The notes beneath the pieces are model-generated. The model was not told the DNA's origin, did no database searches, and worked only from the letters and a program-made list of their open reading frames with translations. DNA of 64,000 nt from Bacillus cereus group sp. RP43 (GTDB lineage Bacteria; Bacillota; Bacilli; Bacillales; Bacillaceae_G). The position numbers and the translations under genes were made by a program. Location of the stretch: NCBI RefSeq assembly GCF_040459645.1, contig NZ_JARVHQ010000001.1, forward strand, positions 930,001-994,000, read 5' to 3'. Shown here piece by piece: positions 49,210 to 58,588 of the stretch (position 1 is its first letter; each line of letters starts with the position of its first letter).

Positions 49210-49233
49210 GGAAACCTCTAGCTTTTTACGTGT
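49194..49233 (+). terminator. Long perfect hairpin between the two permease genes
   Basis: ACACGTAAAAAGCTAG (49194-49209), eight bases, then CTAGCTTTTTACGTGT (49218-49233): a perfect 16-bp stem covering the stop codon of permease 1. No extended T-run follows the full stem, though an internal CTTTTT could act as one for a shorter hairpin. Likely a partial terminator or mRNA-stabilising element that sets the permease 2 level. Confidence 0.65.
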
Positions 49234-49258
49234 GTAGTAAGTTACAGGAGGACGATAG

Positions 49259-51172
49259 ATGAACATTCGGCAACTAGCGCTGCAAAATATAAAGGGTAAT
49301 TGGCGTAATTATAAAGTATTTTTCTTAAGTAGTTGTTTTGCAATATTTGCGTCTTTTGCATATATGTCTGTAATTGTACATCCGTATATGCAAGAGACGA
49401 TGTGGTATCAAAACGTACGCTGGGGACTTATCGTATGTAACGTTATAATTATTTCTTTTTTCGTTATATTTATTTTGTACTCTACTTCTATTTTCATAGA
49501 AGCACGTAAGAAAGAATTAGGACTATATATGTTAATGGGAGCGACGAAGTCTAACGTAATAGGAGTGATAATGACCGAGCAAATATTGATCGGGATTTTT
49601 GCTAATATTTTCGGTATAGGACTTGGTATGATTTTTTTGAAACTCTTTTTTATGGTGTTTAGCATGTTACTTCGCCTTCCGAAAGAACTCCCTGTCATAT
49701 TTGATATGAGAGCGATTGGTGTAACGTTTATTACATATATGATTGTTTTTATTTTCTTATCTTTTATAAGTGCTTTACGTATATGGAATATAAAAATCAT
49801 TCGGTTATTAAAAGAATTTCGAACAGATAAACGAGAGAGAAAAACATCAAAGTGGCTTTGTTTATTCGGCTTTGCTTGTTTAGGGACGGGATATGCGTTA
49901 GCGCTACAAGTGACGATGACAACGATAGCATTATACTTTTTTCCGGTTGTTATACTCATTTCTTTTGGGACGTATTTCTCATTTACACATGGCGCTACAC
50001 AAGTATTAGAAGTGATAAAAAGAAATAAAAAGATTATGTATACATATCCGTATTTATTTATAGTAAATCAATTGTCACATCGAATGAAGGAAAATGGTCG
50101 CTTTTTCTTTCTAATGTCTATGGCAACAACGTTTGTAGTTACGGCGACAGGTACGGTGTTCTTATATTTTTCTAGTATGCAAGATATGTGGAGGGGCGGG
50201 GGAGTACACTCATTTTCGTACATAGAAAAAGGTACTTCTTCTCATGAAGTCTTTGAGGATGGTGCGGTTGAAAATTTACTGCATCAATATGGATATGATG
50301 ATTTTCAATCTATGAGTTTTGTTGGAGTGTATGCATCCTTTCAGTCTAATAAGGGAGAAACAACAATAGTACCGCTTATAAAAGAAAGTGAATATAACCA
50401 AGAAGCGAGGAAACAAAAACAGAAAACGTATCGTCCTAAAAAAGGTACAGTGACACTCGTTTATTATAATAAATACAATAATTCGAATGTATATAATCAA
50501 AAAGAGATTCAATTGCAAGTAATGAATCAACCATATCAATTCGTATTTAACGGTCAGAAAGAAGGGGTTCAATTTAACCATCATCCTTCGTACATTAATG
50601 GTCTATTCTTCGTTATGAATGATGAAGACTTTGACAGTATAGCAAATCAGGTTCCTGATTCTGAAAAAATGATATATAGAGGCTACACATTACCAAATAT
50701 CGAAAAGACGAAGAAATTAAATGAAGATTTACGGAAACATATGAAACAAGATAATAATAATGCATTTCGAAGTAATATGGAGTTGTATGTAAATATGAAA
50801 GAAGGGGGCGATATTACTCTATTTGTAGGCTCATTCATTAGTATATTATTCTTTCTTACTTCATGTAGTATCGTGTATTTTAAATGGTTTCATAATATTG
50901 CATCGGACCGAAAGCAGTATGGTGCACTCTCTAAACTTGGAATGACGAAGGAAGAAGTATGGAAAATTTCTCGTTGGCAATTATGTATGCTATTTTTTGC
51001 GCCAATTATAGTAGGGAGTATGCATAGTGCAGTTGCGTTATATACGTTTCATAATACGCTTTTTATGGATGGATCATTAAGAAAAGTAGGTTTGTTCATT
51101 CTGTTTTATATCGCAGCATGTATTATTTATTTCTTCTTTGCTCAAAGAGAATATAAGAAACATTTAGACTAG
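49259..51172 (+). CDS. ABC permease 2, BceB-like (FtsX family)
   Basis: A second complete permease of 637 residues has the same layout as its neighbour and a near-identical start (MNIRQLALQNIKGNWRNYK). Matching landmarks include KKELGLYMLMGATKS, YTYPYLFIVNQL and FLTSCSIVYFKWF. The extracellular domain (about 310-520) differs much more, suggesting a different ligand after duplication. It starts ATG after ACAGGAGGACGAT and has its own terminator. Confidence 0.9.
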   Translation: MNIRQLALQNIKGNWRNYKVFFLSSCFAIFASFAYMSVIVHPYMQETMWYQNVRWGLIVCNVIIISFFVIFILYSTSIFIEARKKELGLYMLMGATKSNVIGVIMTEQILIGIFANIFGIGLGMIFLKLFFMVFSMLLRLPKELPVIFDMRAIGVTFITYMIVFIFLSFISALRIWNIKIIRLLKEFRTDKRERKTSKWLCLFGFACLGTGYALALQVTMTTIALYFFPVVILISFGTYFSFTHGATQVLEVIKRNKKIMYTYPYLFIVNQLSHRMKENGRFFFLMSMATTFVVTATGTVFLYFSSMQDMWRGGGVHSFSYIEKGTSSHEVFEDGAVENLLHQYGYDDFQSMSFVGVYASFQSNKGETTIVPLIKESEYNQEARKQKQKTYRPKKGTVTLVYYNKYNNSNVYNQKEIQLQVMNQPYQFVFNGQKEGVQFNHHPSYINGLFFVMNDEDFDSIANQVPDSEKMIYRGYTLPNIEKTKKLNEDLRKHMKQDNNNAFRSNMELYVNMKEGGDITLFVGSFISILFFLTSCSIVYFKWFHNIASDRKQYGALSKLGMTKEEVWKISRWQLCMLFFAPIIVGSMHSAVALYTFHNTLFMDGSLRKVGLFILFYIAACIIYFFFAQREYKKHLD

Positions 51173-51191
51173 CGAACGCTAGTCTTTTTTT
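51166..51191 (+). terminator. Terminator after permease 2
   Basis: AGACTAGC, GAAC and GCTAGTCT form a perfect 8-bp stem that includes the stop codon, followed by TTTTTT. Confidence 0.85.
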
Positions 51192-51268
51192 AATATTCGA
51201 AATTTACATAGAAGAATATAAAAAATTATGGTATAACAGTAAGAAAACGAAAAAGAGGGGAAAAGACG

Positions 51269-52120
51269 ATGATTCGAGTAGGATATTTAGGACCAGAAGC
51301 AACATTTACAAATATGGCGGTGAGTCGTTTTTTTCCGGAAGCAGAGCATGTACCGTATCGAACGATTCCAGATTGTATAGATGCAGCTGCAAATGAAAAT
51401 GTAGACTTCGCAGTTGTACCGTTAGAAAATGCAATAGAAGGTTCAGTGAATATAACGGTTGATTACCTTGTACATGAGCAGCCGCTTTCCATTGTAGGAG
51501 AAATTACAGTACCAATTCAGCAGCATTTACTTGTACATCCGCAGTATGCAGAAGTGTGGGATGAAGTATATGCGGTGCATTCTCATCCGCATGCCATTGC
51601 ACAGTGCCATAAGTTTTTAAATGAAGAATTAAAAGGAGTAACTGTTCGAGATATGACATCCACAAGCGCTGCTGCGCAATATGTGAAAGAACATCCTGAA
51701 GAAAAAGTTGCCGCCATTGCAAATGAAGCAGCGGCAGAAAAGTACGGATTAACAATTGTAAGGCGTGATATTCATACACATAAAAACAATCATACGCGTT
51801 TCCTTGTTCTGCATAAGAAAAAGAAAGCAGTGCTCCCAAATAACGGAGAAAATCGCGGGGAGAAAACGACGCTTATGATAACGTTACCTGCTGACTATGC
51901 AGGAGCGCTGTATCAAGTGTTATCAGCTTTCGCATGGAGAAAATTAAACTTATCAAAAATTGAATCGCGTCCGATGAAAACAGGTCTTGGAAATTACTTT
52001 TTCTTAATCGACGTAGATAAAGCATATGATGACGTATTGTTGCCAGGCGTAACGATGGAACTTGAAGCACTCGGCTTTTCTGTTACTGTTCTAGGGAGTT
52101 ATGCTTCTTATTGGTTGTAA
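51269..52120 (+). CDS. pheA: Prephenate dehydratase
   Basis: The 283-residue enzyme converts prephenate to phenylpyruvate for phenylalanine synthesis. It has an N-terminal GYLGPEATFTNMA, a catalytic TRF motif in NNHTRFLVLHK, and a C-terminal ACT domain for phenylalanine feedback with LSKIESRPMKTGLGNYFFLID. In B. subtilis pheB-pheA follow obg directly; here the Bce locus intervenes and no pheB is seen. Confidence 0.95.
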   Translation: MIRVGYLGPEATFTNMAVSRFFPEAEHVPYRTIPDCIDAAANENVDFAVVPLENAIEGSVNITVDYLVHEQPLSIVGEITVPIQQHLLVHPQYAEVWDEVYAVHSHPHAIAQCHKFLNEELKGVTVRDMTSTSAAAQYVKEHPEEKVAAIANEAAAEKYGLTIVRRDIHTHKNNHTRFLVLHKKKKAVLPNNGENRGEKTTLMITLPADYAGALYQVLSAFAWRKLNLSKIESRPMKTGLGNYFFLIDVDKAYDDVLLPGVTMELEALGFSVTVLGSYASYWL

Positions 52121-52159
52121 GAAGCGAGGCGGCTATTTTTGTAGTATTTTGTTGTTAAG

Positions 52160-52210
52160 TCGATATAATCAGAATTACGTTCGATATATTTGATTTTGCG
52201 TCGATATAAT
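52160..52210 (+). repeat. Three phased TCGATATA direct repeats
   Basis: TCGATATAAT at 52160, TCGATATATT at 52181 and TCGATATAAT at 52201, spaced 21 and 20 bases, between the convergent pheA and MOSC genes. The spacers differ, so this is not a simple tandem duplication. Binding by a protein on one face of the helix is possible. Confidence 0.5.
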
Positions 52211-52245
52211 TTCATTCGTTAGTATACTGTGTGATAGATTAATAA

Positions 52246-52275
52246 AATCCCACCTATAAAAGGTGGGATTCTTTA
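52246..52275. terminator. Bidirectional terminator between pheA and the MOSC gene
   Basis: AATCCCACCT, ATAAA and AGGTGGGATT form a perfect 10-bp stem, with T-rich sequence on the right and A's on the left. Confidence 0.8.
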
Positions 52276-52920
52276 TTTTAACTTCGCAAGACGATCCTCT
52301 AACTGACTACGCCAAATATCAGCTAGTTCTTGTACAGCAAGAACCTTCTCAATGCCATCTTTATCTTTTCTATTATGAAAATAAATTTCGTTAGAGAACA
52401 AAACAGATACATTATTTGATGGACGCTCTAGTAATGTGATTTTAGAATCTTTACGCACAGTACCTTCTTGTAGAACTCGGCATAAGTATCCAGTATATCC
52501 AGTTGCTACAATGCGTGGTAATATGCCAGGAATACCAAGGCGTTTTGAAATTGTGCTACAGGGTACCCTCGCTTGTGTAACTTGAATAATTGCCTCACCT
52601 AATTGATATGTATCTCCGATGCAAACATCACGCTCTAACATATTGGTTACTGTAATGTTTTCGCCAAATGTGGAAGCTGGAAGTGTTGTTTGGAATTCTT
52701 CTTCCCATAGTGCGTAATGTTCGTATGGATACACACAAACAGCGCGGTCAGGTCCACCGTGATGTTTTAAATCCGCTACATCATCACCAAGAAAGCCATC
52801 TTTTGAGAGGAAAGCTTCTTCTGTAGGCTCCTTACATATACCTGTTATCATTTCTTTATCTTCGTTATATTTCATTTGTTTCGGTTTACCGGTGCTAAAG
52901 TGAACGAGTTCAATTCCCAT
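52273..52920 (-). CDS. MOSC-domain protein (YiiM family)
   Basis: The 215-residue MOSC beta-barrel protein belongs to the family that handles molybdenum-cofactor-bound sulfur or reduces N-hydroxylated compounds. Visible motifs are HHGGPDRAVCVYPYEHYALWE near residue 60, GENITV, and the conserved cysteine in ARVPCSTISKRLG. Substrate not known here. GGAGATCAAAT precedes the ATG on the minus strand. Confidence 0.88.
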   Translation of the reverse strand: MGIELVHFSTGKPKQMKYNEDKEMITGICKEPTEEAFLSKDGFLGDDVADLKHHGGPDRAVCVYPYEHYALWEEEFQTTLPASTFGENITVTNMLERDVCIGDTYQLGEAIIQVTQARVPCSTISKRLGIPGILPRIVATGYTGYLCRVLQEGTVRKDSKITLLERPSNNVSVLFSNEIYFHNRKDKDGIEKVLAVQELADIWRSQLEDRLAKLK

Positions 52921-52968
52921 ATTTGATCTCCTTTATAATTGTTTACAATATTATAACATCTACAAAAT

Positions 52969-53003
52969 AAAAGCACAGAGTATGATAAAAAACTCTGTGC
53001 TTT
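52969..53003. terminator. Terminator downstream of niaR
   Basis: AAAGCACAGAGT, ATGATAAAAA and ACTCTGTGCTTT form a perfect 12-bp stem. It acts for the minus-strand nifS-niaR operon. Confidence 0.8.
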
Positions 53004-53006
53004 ACA

Positions 53007-53549
53007 TTAATAAACGAGAAATCCAGCTTTATCTAGTGCCTCACAAGCAGCATCTAACTTCTCTTTAGAATCTGCTTCGATTGTATGTAAGTGAATACCA
53101 TCTGTTAGTTGTGAAAGATAGGAAGCGTTTGTGTTTTCGATTTTTTGTAAATATTGCTCTACATCAAAGCGATTACTTACCATAATCGATGCTGTTAAGT
53201 CACCGTATACAGGATGCTCAACTTTTACGTCTTTAATCGTAACGCCGTGGTCAACTAACATGGTAAGTTCTTGACGTACTTCTGCCGGTTTATGTTGGCA
53301 TACGATTACGCGTTCAAAAGCTTGTTGTCTTGTTTGTGGTTTTAAATATAAATACCCTTGCGCAGTTGCAATAATTGGTTCATTTCGTGCTTTTAGTAAG
53401 GAAATGTCTTGAACGATAACTTGCCTACTTACGTTTGTCTTTTTAGATAGCTCATTCCCCGATAACGGTTCATTTGCAGCAAGAAGCCACTCGAGGATGA
53501 GTTGTCGTCTTTCTTCGCCTAAAATCTTTTTTTGATCATTTTGTTTCAT
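53007..53549 (-). CDS. niaR: NiaR, NAD-biosynthesis repressor
   Basis: The 180-residue repressor (YrxA) senses niacin. It has an N-terminal helix-turn-helix (ILEWLLAANEPLSGNELSKK, then VSRQVIVQDISLLKARN) and a C-terminal 3H domain with its histidines in LVDHGVTIKDVKVEHPVYG and DGIHLHTIEAD. Its start overlaps the nifS stop by four bases (ATGA). It is divergent from nadBCA, which it should repress through the shared intergenic operator. Confidence 0.92.
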   Translation of the reverse strand: MKQNDQKKILGEERRQLILEWLLAANEPLSGNELSKKTNVSRQVIVQDISLLKARNEPIIATAQGYLYLKPQTRQQAFERVIVCQHKPAEVRQELTMLVDHGVTIKDVKVEHPVYGDLTASIMVSNRFDVEQYLQKIENTNASYLSQLTDGIHLHTIEADSKEKLDAACEALDKAGFLVY

Positions 53550-54691
53550 AATGATTTAACACCTCTATAAAATTGATTTCCAATTGTGTGTAGTGCATGA
53601 ATAGTTGTATCAATTTGTTCTTTCGTTGTGTGATGTCCGAAAGAAAAGCGGACATATTGTTTTGCCTCTTCATACGTTTTTCCAATTGCAAGCATTGTTT
53701 TTGAAGGGTCTTGTTTACCGACTTGACAAGCACTTCCAGTTGAAATGGCTATACCATGACGGTTACATTCTAACATTGTATACTGACCTTCTATTCCTTT
53801 TATTGTAACCCCAATAATATGTGGTAAACAAGAAGTAGAATGTCCTTTCACTTCAATTTCTAGAGGAAGTGTTTGTAATTGCTCTAAAAAATAAGATCTT
53901 AATTGTTTAAAACGAAAGCTCTCTTCCTTTTGATTCTTTAATATATGCTCTGCGGCTGTTAAAAAAGCAGCGATTCCAGGAACGTTTACTGTACCAGGGC
54001 GAAAGCCTTTTTCATGAGAAGTTCCAGGGAATATTTGTTCCCAGCGAACTTGCGGATTTATATAGCAAGCTCCAACTCCTTTTGGTCCGTATATTTTATG
54101 GGCTGAAACAGAGAGACTATCAATCTCCATCGCTGTAACGTCTATTGGAAGTTTACCAAATGTTTGAACACAATCCGAATGAAATAAAACATTGTATTTT
54201 TTTAAAAGTGCTCCGATCTCTGCAATGTTTTGAACGGTCCCAATTTCAGAGTTTCCATGCTGTATACTTGCTAGAACAGTATTTTCCGTAATAGCTGCTT
54301 CTAAATCTACTAAATGAATTATCCCGCTTTTATCAACTGGAATCTCAGTAATCGTATAACCTTGCGATTGTAAGGAGTGAAAATAACTTCGAATCGATGC
54401 GTGTTCCATAGGTGTCGTAATAATGTGCTTTCCATTTCTAGCATTTAGAAGGGATTGAATCGCAAGATAGTTAGATTCTGAACCGCCGCTTGTAAAGAAT
54501 ACCCCTTGTTCCTTACCCCCAATCATTTCTGCAAATGTTTCTCTACAAACTTGTAATAAAGATGATGCGCTTCCGCCGATATCGTGTAAACTTTGTTCAT
54601 TTCCGAAATATTTCTTTGCTGCTTCTACATATGTTTCTAAAGCTTCTTCGCTCATAGGTGTTGTCGCTGCATAATCTAGATATATCATCAT
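53546..54691 (-). CDS. nifS: Cysteine desulfurase of the NAD operon (NifS/IscS type)
   Basis: The PLP enzyme releases sulfur from cysteine; in Bacillus the copy beside nad genes matures the iron-sulfur cluster of NadA. The PLP lysine is in SVSAHKIYGPKG; the catalytic cysteine loop is STGSACQVGKQDPS. The ATG at 54691 after GAGAGGAAATTAC gives 381 residues; the open frame continues upstream to 54721 without a ribosome site. It overlaps niaR by four bases and diverges from nadB. Confidence 0.93.
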   Translation of the reverse strand: MMIYLDYAATTPMSEEALETYVEAAKKYFGNEQSLHDIGGSASSLLQVCRETFAEMIGGKEQGVFFTSGGSESNYLAIQSLLNARNGKHIITTPMEHASIRSYFHSLQSQGYTITEIPVDKSGIIHLVDLEAAITENTVLASIQHGNSEIGTVQNIAEIGALLKKYNVLFHSDCVQTFGKLPIDVTAMEIDSLSVSAHKIYGPKGVGACYINPQVRWEQIFPGTSHEKGFRPGTVNVPGIAAFLTAAEHILKNQKEESFRFKQLRSYFLEQLQTLPLEIEVKGHSTSCLPHIIGVTIKGIEGQYTMLECNRHGIAISTGSACQVGKQDPSKTMLAIGKTYEEAKQYVRFSFGHHTTKEQIDTTIHALHTIGNQFYRGVKSL

Positions 54692-54799
54692 GTAATTTCC
54701 TCTCTTCAGTAAGAGTGACATTTGTTTTCGTTTTTAGAATGGTAGTGAAAATAAGAATTGTAAAAAAACTCTTGTCATTATTTTAAAACTATGTAAATA

Positions 54800-54817
54800 T
54801 AGGTGTCAAGACAGTTG
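54800..54817. promoter_or_regulatory. Candidate NiaR operator
   Basis: TAGGTGTCAAGACAGTTG contains the dyad TGTC-AA-GACA (54804-54813), fitting the TGTCxxGACA core I recall for NiaR sites. It lies 28 bases upstream of the nadB ATG in the intergenic region shared with nifS. A possible -35 TTGTCA is at 54772-54777. Confidence 0.65.
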
Positions 54818-54844
54818 AAAAGTGTAAAGTAGGAGGCAACAATT

Positions 54845-56374
54845 ATGCCAAGTGCAGATGTCTTAATTATTGGAAGTGGCGTTGCAGCGCTTCGTGTTGC
54901 GAAAGAGCTTTGTCACGAAAAGAATGTGATAGTTATCACAAAAAAAACAGGACGTAATAACAATACACATTTAGCTCAAGGAGGAATTGCAGCAGCTGTT
55001 GCTACATATGACGATCCGAGTGGGCATTTTGAAGATACATTAGTGGCAGGTTGCCATTATAACAACGAAGAAGCAGTTCGTTATTTAGTTGAAGAGGGGC
55101 AGAAAGAAATAAGTAAGCTTATTACAAATGGAATGAAATTTGATGGAGATGAAAAAGGGCTCCACCTTGGTAAAGAAGGAGCGCATCGAAAACGGCGTAT
55201 TTTACATGCGGGAGGAGATGCAACTGGTAAAAATCTATTAGAGCATTTAATACAAGAAGTAGTTCCGAACGTTACTGTCGTTGAGCATGAAATGGTGCTC
55301 GATTTTATTATAGAAAATAATAAATGCATAGGAGCTTTAACACGAAATAGTGAAGGGAAGTTGAAGCGTTACTATGCTGATAATACGGTGTTAGCATCAG
55401 GAGGAATTGGTGGTTTGTACGCCTTTACATCGAATGATGAGACAATTACAGGTGATGGACTTGCGATGATATATCGAGCTGGGGGAAAACTTGTTGATTT
55501 AGAATTTGTACAATTTCATCCGACAATGTTATACGTGGACGGGCGATGTTGTGGTCTCGTTTCTGAAGCAGTCCGTGGTGAAGGAGCTGTCCTTATAAAT
55601 GCAAAAGGACAGCGTTTTATGATGGATATACATCCTGGGAAAGATCTCGCACCGCGTGATGTAGTGGCAAGGGCGATTCATGAACAACTTCTTGCGGGTG
55701 AAACAGTGTACTTAAACATCGAAACAATTCAAAACTTTGAACAACGTTTTCCGACCGTTTCATCATTATGTACAAAGAATGGCGTTGATTTAAAAGGAAA
55801 CCTTATTCCAGTCGTACCGGGTGCTCATTTTCATATGGGCGGCGTGAAGACAGATTGTGACGGAGAGACGTCCATTCCAAACTTATATGCGGTCGGTGAA
55901 GTGGCGTGTAATGGAGTTCATGGTGCGAATAGATTGGCGAGTAATTCATTATTAGAAGGTCTTGTGTTTGGAAGACGAATAGGAAAACACATTTTAGCTA
56001 AACCAGCAGAGGAAAGAAAAAATGTGACGGAAGAGAGAGGGAAAAGTTTTATAGCTCTTAATGATTTACCGTTGAAAGAAGAAATACAAGAATACATGAT
56101 GAAGCATGTTGGGATTGTGCGAACTGAGAAAAATTTATCATATGCTAAGAGATGGTTTAGTAGGTACGGTGTGCGAAATATGATCTTACAATACGATGCA
56201 CTGACAAATGAAGAGATAACGCTTATTAATATGTTAACAGTTTGTGAGCTTATCACAGTATCAGCTTTGCAAAGAGAAGAAAGTATTGGTGGTCATTATC
56301 GCATTGATTATCCAGAAAGAAATAGAGTAAGAAAAGAGATTATTCGAGTGAGAAGAAAACTACAACTTGTTTAA
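54845..56374 (+). CDS. nadB: L-aspartate oxidase
   Basis: The FAD enzyme oxidises aspartate to iminoaspartate for quinolinate synthesis. FAD-binding VLIIGSGVAALRVAKEL is at the start, THLAQGGIAAAV and the active-site region HMGGVKTDCDGETSIPNLYAVGE follow, then ANRLASNSLLEGLVFG. 509 residues. ATG after TAGGAGGCAACAATT. First of nadB-nadC-nadA. Confidence 0.96.
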   Translation: MPSADVLIIGSGVAALRVAKELCHEKNVIVITKKTGRNNNTHLAQGGIAAAVATYDDPSGHFEDTLVAGCHYNNEEAVRYLVEEGQKEISKLITNGMKFDGDEKGLHLGKEGAHRKRRILHAGGDATGKNLLEHLIQEVVPNVTVVEHEMVLDFIIENNKCIGALTRNSEGKLKRYYADNTVLASGGIGGLYAFTSNDETITGDGLAMIYRAGGKLVDLEFVQFHPTMLYVDGRCCGLVSEAVRGEGAVLINAKGQRFMMDIHPGKDLAPRDVVARAIHEQLLAGETVYLNIETIQNFEQRFPTVSSLCTKNGVDLKGNLIPVVPGAHFHMGGVKTDCDGETSIPNLYAVGEVACNGVHGANRLASNSLLEGLVFGRRIGKHILAKPAEERKNVTEERGKSFIALNDLPLKEEIQEYMMKHVGIVRTEKNLSYAKRWFSRYGVRNMILQYDALTNEEITLINMLTVCELITVSALQREESIGGHYRIDYPERNRVRKEIIRVRRKLQLV

Positions 56375-56393
56375 TAAGGGGAAGAGGGGTTTT

Positions 56394-57227
56394 ATGAATA
56401 CGTTAAAAGTTAAGGAAGTATTAAATAGATTTTTTCTAGAAGATATAGGAGAAAGGGATGTAACATCTCAGCTTATCTTTCCCGATAATGCACTTGCGAA
56501 AGGAACGTTTCTTGTAAAGGATACAGGGGTCTTTGTAGGACGCCTAGTAATTGAAGAAGGATTTAAATTAATTGATCAGAGAATTGAAGTTGAGCTTCAT
56601 AAAAAAGATGGGGATCTTGTAGAAAAAGGAGAGATAATTGCAACCGTGCAAGGTCCAATCGCATCATTATTAACGGCAGAGCGCGTTATATTAAACGTTA
56701 TCCAGCGCATGAGCGGGATAGCGACGATGACACGTAAGGCGGTCTTGGCTTTAGATAGCAGTCATACACGCATTTGTGATACGAGAAAAACGATGCCAGG
56801 ACTACGTATGTTTGATAAATATGCGGTAGTGTGCGGAGGTGGATTTAACCATCGCTTCGGTTTATATGATGGTGTCATGATTAAAGACAATCATATTGCT
56901 TTTGCTGGCTCGATTACAAAAGCTGTTACATCGGTGAAAGAAAGATTGGGACATATGGTGAAAGTAGAAGTCGAAACAGAGACAGGGGCGCAAGTGAGAG
57001 AAGCGATAGAGGCCGGCGCAGATGTTATTATGTTCGATAATCGTACGCCAGAAGAGATTCGTGAGTTTTCAAAAATTGTACCAAGTGCCATCGTTACGGA
57101 GGCTTCAGGTGGTATTACAATTGAGGATTTATCAAAATACGGAAAAACAGGGGTAGATTATATTTCACTTGGAGCGTTAACACATTCAGTGAAAGCACTT
57201 GATATTAGTTTTAATATTGAGGCCTAA
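56394..57227 (+). CDS. nadC: Quinolinate phosphoribosyltransferase (decarboxylating)
   Basis: It makes nicotinate mononucleotide from quinolinate and PRPP. The 277 residues include EDIGERDVTSQLIF, the substrate-binding RICDTRKTMPGLR, KDNHIAFAGSI, and VEVETETGAQ with FDNRTPEEI. The ATG at 56394 after GAAGAGGGG was preferred to an in-frame upstream codon inside nadB. Confidence 0.96.
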   Translation: MNTLKVKEVLNRFFLEDIGERDVTSQLIFPDNALAKGTFLVKDTGVFVGRLVIEEGFKLIDQRIEVELHKKDGDLVEKGEIIATVQGPIASLLTAERVILNVIQRMSGIATMTRKAVLALDSSHTRICDTRKTMPGLRMFDKYAVVCGGGFNHRFGLYDGVMIKDNHIAFAGSITKAVTSVKERLGHMVKVEVETETGAQVREAIEAGADVIMFDNRTPEEIREFSKIVPSAIVTEASGGITIEDLSKYGKTGVDYISLGALTHSVKALDISFNIEA

Positions 57228-57257
57228 TGAGAGTGGTTTAGAGGGGGAGAATCATAA

Positions 57258-58364
57258 ATGGGTATTTTAGAGAAAGTTCAGCCAATCGAAGTAATGTTAC
57301 CAGAGCGCTATCAAACGATGTCTACATTAGAGATGGAAGAGCGTGTCCGTGAAATTAAAGAAAAAATGGGGGCATTACTATTTATTCCCGGACATCATTA
57401 TCAAAAAGATGAAGTGGTGCAATTTTCAGATGCAGCAGGGGATTCACTTCAACTCGCGCAAGTTGCAGCGAGTAATAAAGAGGCAAAATATATTGTGTTT
57501 TGTGGTGTGCACTTTATGGCAGAAACGGCAGATATGTTAACGACAGATGATCAAATTGTCATCTTACCAGATATGCGTGCCGGCTGTTCTATGGCAGATA
57601 TGGCAGATATTGAACAAACAGAAAGAGCGTGGAAAGAGCTCACGAAATTATTTGGGGATACGATGATTCCATTAACATATGTAAATTCAACAGCTGCAAT
57701 CAAAGCGTTTTGTGGTCGTAATGGAGGGGCAACAGTAACCTCTTCTAACGCAAAACAAATGGTGTCTTGGGCGTTTACACAAAAAGAGCGTCTCGTCTTT
57801 TTACCAGACCAACATTTAGGAAGAAATACAGCGTATGATTTAGGTATTCCGTTAGAAAAAATGGCAGTGTGGAACCCGCATACAGATTCATTAGAGTACG
57901 ATGGAGCTATAGAAGAAATTCAAGTGATTTTATGGAAAGGCCATTGTTCTGTTCATCAAAACTTCACTGTGAAAAATATTGAAAATGTGCGAAAAAATCA
58001 TCCGGATATGAATATTATTGTTCACCCTGAATGTTGTTATGAAGTTGTTGCCGCTTCTGACTATGCAGGATCAACGAAATATATTATTGATATGATTGAA
58101 GCTGCTCCAGCGGGAAGTAAGTGGGCGATTGGTACAGAGATGAATTTAGTGAACCGAATTATTCAGCAACATCCTGATAAAGAAATTATTTCGCTAAATC
58201 CGTTTATGTGTCCTTGTTTAACAATGAACCGAATTGATTTACCTCACCTATTATGGGCACTTGAGAACATAGAAAGAGGAGAACAAATCAATGTTATTCG
58301 TGTAGAGAATCAAGTAACAGAAGAGGCAGTTCTTGCATTAAATCGTATGTTAGAGCGTGTTTAA
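57258..58364 (+). CDS. nadA: Quinolinate synthase, iron-sulfur enzyme
   Basis: It condenses iminoaspartate with dihydroxyacetone phosphate. Candidate [4Fe-4S] ligands are visible in [26 protein letters not shown] and FMCPCLTMN; three of these form the cluster in the family. 368 residues is the long Bacillus-type NadA. AGAGGGGGAGAATC precedes the ATG. Sulfur probably comes from the divergent nifS. Confidence 0.96.
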   Translation: MGILEKVQPIEVMLPERYQTMSTLEMEERVREIKEKMGALLFIPGHHYQKDEVVQFSDAAGDSLQLAQVAASNKEAKYIVFCGVHFMAETADMLTTDDQIVILPDMRAGCSMADMADIEQTERAWKELTKLFGDTMIPLTYVNSTAAIKAFCGRNGGATVTSSNAKQMVSWAFTQKERLVFLPDQHLGRNTAYDLGIPLEKMAVWNPHTDSLEYDGAIEEIQVILWKGHCSVHQNFTVKNIENVRKNHPDMNIIVHPECCYEVVAASDYAGSTKYIIDMIEAAPAGSKWAIGTEMNLVNRIIQQHPDKEIISLNPFMCPCLTMNRIDLPHLLWALENIERGEQINVIRVENQVTEEAVLALNRMLERV

Positions 58365-58391
58365 AGCAGCGGGATTTCCGTTGCTTTTTTT
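58362..58391 (+). terminator. Terminator after nadA
   Basis: AAAGCAGCGG pairs with CCGTTGCTTT (one wobble) around GATTT, followed by T's. Confidence 0.8.
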
Positions 58392-58588
58392 CGTACATAT
58401 AATCATAACAAGGATGAAATAGGCATACATTGTGTTGAGGAAATCATTGCGGTTTTTCTATGCTTATTCCACTTCGAATCATATTGAAAATAGAAGAAGT
58501 GATAAAAGTAAAAGAAGTTAATGTTGTTTAGAAAGTGTTACTTCAAAGTGTTTTTACTTATAGATAAGTTATACAGGAGGGGGAAAAT

